Below are positions 4,518 through 9,136 of a DNA stretch of 9,136 nucleotides, one piece after another. The notes under the pieces were generated by a model. That model saw only the letters and a list, made by a program, of their open reading frames with translations, made no database searches and was not told the origin of the DNA. Source of the DNA: an uncultured bacterium (lineage in GTDB: Bacteria; Bacillota; Clostridia; TANB77; CAG-508). The stretch covers positions 1 to 9,136 of the forward strand of contig CAJMLO010000046.1 of the NCBI GenBank assembly GCA_905214245.1, in the 5' to 3' direction. Position 1 is the stretch's first letter. The number at the start of each line of letters is the position of its first letter. A program made the position numbers and the translations under genes.

Positions 4518-6539
4518 ATGGAACAAGGAGAAAATATACTTGGTAAAGAAAAAATAGGAAAATTAATTAGAAAATTTTCAATCCCTTGTATTATATCAAT
4601 GCTAGTAAATTCGTTATATAATATAGTTGATCAAATATTTATTGGTCAGGGAGTAGGCTATTTAGGAAATGGAGCAACAAATGTTGTGTTTCCACTCGTA
4701 ATGATAGGACTTGCATTTTCACTTATGATAGGTGATGGTTCATCTGCATATTTAAGCTTAAAATTAGGCGAAAATAAGAAAGAAGAAGCAGAAAAGGGAG
4801 TAGGCAATGGATTTATTCTTTCAGTAATTCTTTCAATATTATTTTGTGCTATAACACTTATATTTTTACCACAACTTTTAAACATGTTTGGATGTACGGA
4901 CAACCTAAGAGATTATGCTATAGCATATGGTAGAATTATAGCAATTGGATTCCCGTTCTCTATGATTGGAACAGCACTTAACTCAATTATAAGAGCTGAT
5001 GGAAGTCCAAAATATTCAATGTTTAGTATGGTTGCAGGAGCTATATTAAATACAATATTAGATCCAATATTTATTTTTGTATTACATAAAGGCGTTGAAG
5101 GAGCAGCAATTGCTACAGTTATAAGCCAAATACTTACATTTATTTTAAATGCTATGTATTTAAGAAAACTTAAAACTATAAAAATAACTTTTGCTTCAAT
5201 GAAATTGAAGTTTAATGTATGTAAAAAAGTATTAGCACTTGGAGTTAGTAGTTTTATTACTCAAATGAGTACAGTATGCGTAATGGCTGCTGAAAACAAT
5301 TTGCTTGCAAAATATGGTATGCAAAGCAAATTTGGTGCGGAAATTCCAATAACAGTTCTTGGAATTGTTATGAAAATAAACCAAATTTTAAACAGTATTA
5401 TAATAGGAATAGCGGTTGGAAGCCAACCAATTATAGGATACAATTATGGTGCTCAAAAATATGATAGAGTAAAACAAACTTTAAAAATTGTTTTAGGATC
5501 AAGTTTAGTTATTAGTACTATTGCATTTATTTTATTCCAAACAATACCAGATAGATTGATATCTATATTTGGACAGGGTGATAGTAATTACATGGAATTT
5601 GCTTGTTTAGCTTTTAGAACATATTTGCTTTTATGTATCGCAAATGGTGTACAAATTCCATCAGGAATTTTCTTCCAAGCAATTGGAAAAAGTACAAAAA
5701 GTGCAATATTGTCTTTATCAAGACAAATTGTTATATTAATACCTGCAATGTTAATACTTAGCTCAATTTTTGGAGTAAATGGAGTTTTATATGCAGGACC
5801 TGTTGCAGATGGATTAGCATTTATTCTTGCTGTTACATTGCTTATAATTGAAATGAAGCATTTAAGTGCAGGCAAAATTAATAACAATAAAGTAAAAGAA
5901 ATTGCAACAGAAAATACATTTACAGAAAATCCTATTATCATTACAATTTCAAGAGAATATGGCTCAGGTGGAAGATATATTGGAAAAATGATTGCACAAA
6001 AACTTGGAATTAAACTTTATGATAAAGAATTTGTTTTGAAATTAGCTGACAGTACAGGACTTTCAACTGAATATATTGAAAATAACGAGCAAAGAAGAAA
6101 AGTTTTAGAAAGCCTTAATAATGGATATTATTCAGGTCTTACAAATGCTGATGAATTATTTATAAGAGAGTCTGAATTAATTAAAGAAGTATCACAAAAA
6201 GAATCATGTGTAATTGTTGGAAGATGTGCAGATTTTATATTAAAAGATAATAAAAATGTTATAAAAATATTTGTAGATAGCTCTATGGAGAATAAAGTTA
6301 AAAGAGCCACAACATATTATCATCTTAACAATTTAAATGCTAAAAAAGAAATCAGCAGAATAAATAAATTAAGAGCAAATCATTATAAATATTATACAGA
6401 AAAAGATTGGAATGATCCTTCTAATTATGATATTTGTATAAATAGTGATTCACTTGGAGTAGAAAATTGCGTAGACCTTATTTGTAAAATATATAATGAA
6501 AAAAATAAAGCAGTAGTTGCAAGTAATGCACAAGTTTAA
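4518..6539 (+). CDS. MATE-family efflux transporter fused to cytidylate-kinase-like domain
   Basis: This 673-residue protein has two parts. Residues 1-~445 form a MATE (multi-antimicrobial extrusion) transporter. The opening 'IGKLIRKFSIPCIISMLVNSLYNIVDQIFIGQ' region is typical of the family, and about twelve hydrophobic segments follow. Such proteins export organic cations or drugs using a Na+ or H+ gradient. A charged linker of roughly 25 residues leads to residues ~471-665, which match the cytidylate-kinase-like family (PF13189 type). It has a P-loop region ITISREYGSGGR (475-486), a 'KLGIKLYDKE' segment, and IVGRCADFI (566-574) in the position of the central strand. The kinase part would lie in the cytoplasm; its substrate is unknown. 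A typical MATE protein ends near 450 residues, so the extension is a real fusion within one uninterrupted frame. ATG 4518 has GGAGGAG at 4507-4513. The gene has its own promoter and terminator. Confidence 0.9.
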   Translation: MEQGENILGKEKIGKLIRKFSIPCIISMLVNSLYNIVDQIFIGQGVGYLGNGATNVVFPLVMIGLAFSLMIGDGSSAYLSLKLGENKKEEAEKGVGNGFILSVILSILFCAITLIFLPQLLNMFGCTDNLRDYAIAYGRIIAIGFPFSMIGTALNSIIRADGSPKYSMFSMVAGAILNTILDPIFIFVLHKGVEGAAIATVISQILTFILNAMYLRKLKTIKITFASMKLKFNVCKKVLALGVSSFITQMSTVCVMAAENNLLAKYGMQSKFGAEIPITVLGIVMKINQILNSIIIGIAVGSQPIIGYNYGAQKYDRVKQTLKIVLGSSLVISTIAFILFQTIPDRLISIFGQGDSNYMEFACLAFRTYLLLCIANGVQIPSGIFFQAIGKSTKSAILSLSRQIVILIPAMLILSSIFGVNGVLYAGPVADGLAFILAVTLLIIEMKHLSAGKINNNKVKEIATENTFTENPIIITISREYGSGGRYIGKMIAQKLGIKLYDKEFVLKLADSTGLSTEYIENNEQRRKVLESLNNGYYSGLTNADELFIRESELIKEVSQKESCVIVGRCADFILKDNKNVIKIFVDSSMENKVKRATTYYHLNNLNAKKEISRINKLRANHYKYYTEKDWNDPSNYDICINSDSLGVENCVDLICKIYNEKNKAVVASNAQV

Positions 6540-6566
6540 TAAAGCAACGCAAGCCGTTTTATATTC

Positions 6567-6588
6567 TTGCCGATTTGAGTTTTGGCAA
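6567..6588. repeat. Small inverted repeat TTGCC/GGCAA
   Basis: TTGCC (6567-6571) pairs with GGCAA (6584-6588), and two further inner pairs (one G-U) extend it to seven. It is followed by A residues on the + strand, so it is not a + strand terminator. It lies between the MATE stop and the real terminator and has no obvious role. Confidence 0.3.
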
Positions 6589-6596
6589 AAAAATAG

Positions 6597-6630
6597 AAAA
6601 GTATCAGTAATAATTACTGGTACTTTTTTT
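6597..6630 (+). terminator. Intrinsic terminator after MATE-kinase gene
   Basis: AAAAGTATCAGTA (6597-6609) pairs with TACTGGTACTTTT (6615-6627) over 13 positions, one of them U-G, around a 5-base loop. A run of seven T ends the structure at 6630. It lies about 57 bases after the TAA stop. Confidence 0.88.
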
Positions 6631-6640
6631 CCCTTTTGGG

Positions 6641-6669
6641 TTGTATTTTTGTGAAATATAATATAAAAT
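6641..6669 (+). promoter_or_regulatory. Possible prfB promoter
   Basis: TTGTAT at 6641-6646 and TAAAAT at 6664-6669 are separated by 17 bases, placing the start near 6676 and just downstream of the preceding terminator. A better -10 (TATAAT, 6657-6662) exists but lacks a good -35 at the right distance. The region is so AT-rich that either could be chance. Confidence 0.35.
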
Positions 6670-6707
6670 AAGTGAAGCTAAATAAAATATGAGGATGTGA
6701 TAGATTG

Positions 6708-7848
6708 ATGGATTTTGAAGAAATATCAAAAAGACTCAATAATTTAAAAACAAAATTAAATGAAATTAGTGATTCACTTTGACATTAATAAATTAGAAAG
6801 TGAATTAAAAGAGTATGAGAAGCAAACTACAAATCCGGATTTTTGGAGTGATTCAAAAACTAGTTCATTAATCTTAAAAAAGATAACTAGTTTGAAATCT
6901 AAAATTGAAGAATATAAAAAGATAAAATCTGAATTTAATATTACTTGCGAACTTAATGAGCTATTATCTACTGAAAATGACGAAGAACTTGAAAAAGAGC
7001 TTGTTAATAATATAAAAAAAATAGAAAAAGATGTTGATAAATTAGAAATAACAACTTTACTTTCAGGCAAATATGATAGTAACAATGCAATAATTACTCT
7101 TCATCCAGGAGCTGGAGGAACTGAGGCTCAAGATTGGGTTGAAATGTTATATAGAATGTATACAAGATGGGCTAATGATAATGGCTATTCAATAGAAGAA
7201 CTAGACTATTTACCAGGAGATGAAGCTGGAATTAAGAGTGTAACATTTCTTGTATCTGGAGAATATGCATATGGTTATTTAAAAGGAGAACAAGGCGTAC
7301 ATCGACTTGTAAGAATTTCTCCGTTTGATGCAGGTGGAAGAAGACATACATCTTTTGCTTCAGCTGAAGTTTTACCAGAAATAACAGAGGATATACAAAT
7401 AGATATCAACCCAGATGATTTAAGAATTGATACTTATAGAGCTTCTGGTGCTGGAGGACAGCATATCAATAAAACATCATCAGCAGTAAGAATAACGCAT
7501 ATTCCAACTAATATCGTTGTTGCATGTCAAACAGAACGCTCTCAAATACAAAATAGAGAGACTGCAATGAAAATGGTTAAATCTAAATTATTAGCTTTAA
7601 AGGAAAAAGAACAAAAAAACACAATAGACGAATTAAAAGGAGTTCAAATGGATATTGCATGGGGAAGTCAAATTCGTTCATATGTATTTTGCCCTTATAC
7701 ACTTGTCAAGGATCATAGAACAAATTTTGAAGTTGGAAATGTTCAAGCAGTCATGGATGGAGATTTAAACCGGATTTATAGACAGCTATTTAAAAAGCTT
7801 GATAAAAGGATAATATTAGATATGCACTTTATATCTAAAGAACAATAA
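6708..7848 (+). CDS. prfB: Peptide chain release factor 2 with programmed +1 frameshift
   Basis: RF2 ends translation at UGA and UAA codons. The gene is read in two frames: 24 codons from ATG 6708 to CTT (6777-6779), then an in-frame TGA at 6780-6782. A +1 shift at CTT TGA C continues as Asp-Ile-Asn from 6781 to the TAA ending at 7848, giving about 379 residues. This is the classic autoregulation: low RF2 lets the ribosome slip and make more RF2. The protein has an N-terminal coiled-coil region, the SPF recognition tripeptide in 'VRISPFDAGGRRHTSF', and the catalytic GGQ in 'SGAGGQHINK', which triggers peptidyl-tRNA hydrolysis. GAGGA at 6691-6695 precedes the start; a TTG at 6705 immediately upstream is an alternative. 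The ATG at 6760 in the second frame is not the start, because it would lose the conserved N-terminus. In the register where E. coli has AGGGGG before the slip site, this gene has AGTGAT (6768-6773). Confidence 0.95.
6768..6783 (+). promoter_or_regulatory. prfB programmed frameshift site
   Basis: The slippery core is CTT TGA C at 6777-6783. The ribosome shifts by one base at CTT when UGA is decoded slowly. In Escherichia coli an internal Shine-Dalgarno, AGGGGG, lies three bases before CTT. Here that place holds AGTGAT, and only GTGAT (6769-6773) can pair with the 16S tail, outside the CCUCC core. Confidence 0.9.
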
Positions 7849-7856
7849 AATATATC

Positions 7857-7884
7857 ATAGGTTACTATAATTATACTAGCCTAT
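7857..7884 (+). terminator. Weak hairpin between prfB and aspartokinase
   Basis: ATAGGTTA (7857-7864) pairs with TAGCCTAT (7877-7884), including one U-G. One mismatch follows, then further A/T pairs toward a tiny loop. A short T-run (7889-7893) begins four bases after the stem, so this could be a weak intrinsic terminator for prfB. It lies only 26 bases before the next ATG and does not prevent co-transcription. Confidence 0.4.
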
Positions 7885-7910
7885 TACATTTTTATAAAGG
7901 ACATAAAAAA

Positions 7911-9134
7911 ATGGAAACTATAGTTTTAAAATTTGGAGGAAGCTCCCTTGCTGACAATAATAAACTAAATATTGTAGCAAGAAAAATCATTGATTTTTAC
8001 AATCAAAAGAAAAAAATAGTAGTCGTTGTATCGGCTCAAGGAAAGACAACAGATCACTTAATAACAGAATCTAAAGAATTATCTAAAATACCAAATGATA
8101 GAGAATTAGATGTACTTCTAAGTACAGGTGAACAAGTATCAATAGCAAAATTAAGTATATTACTAAACGAATTAGGATACAAAACTATTTCACTTACAGG
8201 CTGGCAAGCAGGAATATATACATCAGAAAAGAATCAAGAAGCCAAAATAGAAACAATTAACACAACAAGAATTGAAAAAGAATTAAACAAAGGCAATATA
8301 GTTGTTGTAGCTGGATTTCAAGGAATAAATAAAAATGAGGATATTACAACATTGGGAAGAGGTGGTTCTGACACCACCGCTGTAGCAATTGCATCTGCAA
8401 TAAAAGCAAGCCATTGCTATATATTTTCTGATGTTGATGGAATTTATTCTACAGATCCAAATAAAATACCTACTGCTAAAAAGTTAGATTCTATTTCATA
8501 TGAAGAAATGTTAAATTTGTCTGATGAAGGTGCAAAAGTTCTTCATAATAGATGCGTAGAAATAGCAAAGAAACATAATGTTTTAATTGAAACAGGCTCT
8601 ACTTTTAATAATAATCTTGGTACAGTTATTTGCGATAAATTAGAGGAGACATCTGTTAAAAGTATTGTTAAAAATGACGACCTATATTTAATAACACTAA
8701 AAGGCTCGAAATATTCAAATTTTATTTTTGAAAATATATGTAAAATATTATTACAAAATGGAATATCAATTGCGACATTAATAAATAAAAGCTCTGATAA
8801 TTTAAATGTATGTTTTACAGTAAAATCTTCACAAGTAGCTAAAACTGAAGATATATTGCAAAATAAATTAAAAGGAATATCATATTTTATCAATAATATA
8901 TCAAGAGTATCTATAGTTGGTTATGGTATAGCAAATGATTTAAAAGTAATTACAAAACTATTTGACATTTTAAAGAAAGAACAAATAGAAATACTATCAA
9001 TACAAATTGATGAATGTAAAATATCAGTTATGGCAAACAAAAAAATAGAATGTGGTATATTAGAAAAATTACACAGCGAATTAATTGCATGTCAATACGC
9101 TGACAAAGCAGGACGAGCTTTCAGGACTTTGTGA
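7911..9134 (+). CDS. lysC: Aspartokinase, monofunctional
   Basis: The 407-residue enzyme phosphorylates L-aspartate with ATP, the first step toward lysine, diaminopimelate, threonine and methionine. Residues 1-~230 form the amino-acid kinase domain: KFGGSSLA (7-14), STGEQVS, LGRGGSDTTA (148-157) and FSDVDGIYSTDP (172-183). The C-terminal ~160 residues fit two ACT domains, which usually bind the feedback amino acid. The length matches monofunctional Firmicute aspartokinases, and no homoserine dehydrogenase domain follows. ATG 7911 has AAAGGA at 7896-7901, 9 bases upstream. The gene ends at TGA 9132-9134, two bases before the window edge, so it is complete. The 62-base gap before it is too short for a lysine riboswitch and shows none. 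The feedback effector cannot be told from sequence alone, so the symbol lysC is a likely but not certain choice. Confidence 0.92.
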   Translation: METIVLKFGGSSLADNNKLNIVARKIIDFYNQKKKIVVVVSAQGKTTDHLITESKELSKIPNDRELDVLLSTGEQVSIAKLSILLNELGYKTISLTGWQAGIYTSEKNQEAKIETINTTRIEKELNKGNIVVVAGFQGINKNEDITTLGRGGSDTTAVAIASAIKASHCYIFSDVDGIYSTDPNKIPTAKKLDSISYEEMLNLSDEGAKVLHNRCVEIAKKHNVLIETGSTFNNNLGTVICDKLEETSVKSIVKNDDLYLITLKGSKYSNFIFENICKILLQNGISIATLINKSSDNLNVCFTVKSSQVAKTEDILQNKLKGISYFINNISRVSIVGYGIANDLKVITKLFDILKKEQIEILSIQIDECKISVMANKKIECGILEKLHSELIACQYADKAGRAFRTL

Positions 9135-9136
9135 CT

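Noticed and set aside
6760..6780. ATG 6760 as the start of an RF2 lacking frameshift
   Set aside because: The upstream frame encodes a typical RF2 N-terminus and meets the second frame exactly at CTT TGA C.
7849..7910. Lysine riboswitch before the aspartokinase
   Set aside because: The gap is 62 bases, far too short, and none of the expected conserved core is visible.
2095..9000. Minus-strand open frames of 60-117 codons across the window
   Set aside because: All lie opposite strongly supported + strand genes, have no recognisable domains, and lack convincing ribosome binding sites.

Overview
The window is AT-rich and all of its genes lie on the + strand. It looks like the chromosome of a spore-forming clostridial member of the Firmicutes (Bacillota). 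The reasons are the low GC, strong GGAGG-type ribosome binding sites, a CwlJ-type spore cortex hydrolase next to a GerQ-type spore coat protein, and a standard code with an RF2 gene. I cannot name the species.

Layout. (a) 1-148: an interrupted C-terminal remnant carrying a degenerate SEC-C zinc motif. (b) 198-899: a two-helix DUF3592-like membrane protein. (c) 955-1818: the germination pair cwlJ-gerQ. The two genes are preceded by nearly identical leaders in which a hairpin covers the ribosome binding site. (d) 2049-4103: a 684-residue protein joining a Clp-type N-domain, a ClpA/B/C D1-type AAA+ module and an FtsH-type M41 zinc peptidase. It is followed by a strong terminator and a cluster of small hairpins. 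(e) 4518-6539: a MATE-family efflux transporter fused to a cytidylate-kinase-like P-loop domain, with its own terminator. (f) 6708-7848: prfB (RF2) with the autoregulatory +1 frameshift at CTT TGA C. (g) 7911-9134: a monofunctional aspartokinase.

The genes do not form one pathway. The cwlJ-gerQ pair is a functional unit: GerQ is known to be needed for CwlJ placement in Bacillus spores. prfB and aspartokinase are ordinary housekeeping genes. The middle block (d, e) looks more accessory. The Clp/M41 hybrid and the MATE/kinase fusion are each preceded by a diverged copy of the same ~115-bp non-coding sequence, followed by a TTGACA-N17-TAAAAT promoter. They may therefore belong to one repeat family or share regulation.

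The strongest candidates for something undescribed are the soluble Clp-AAA/M41 protease, the ~115-bp repeat in front of it and the MATE gene, and the duplicated RBS-masking hairpins of the spore genes.
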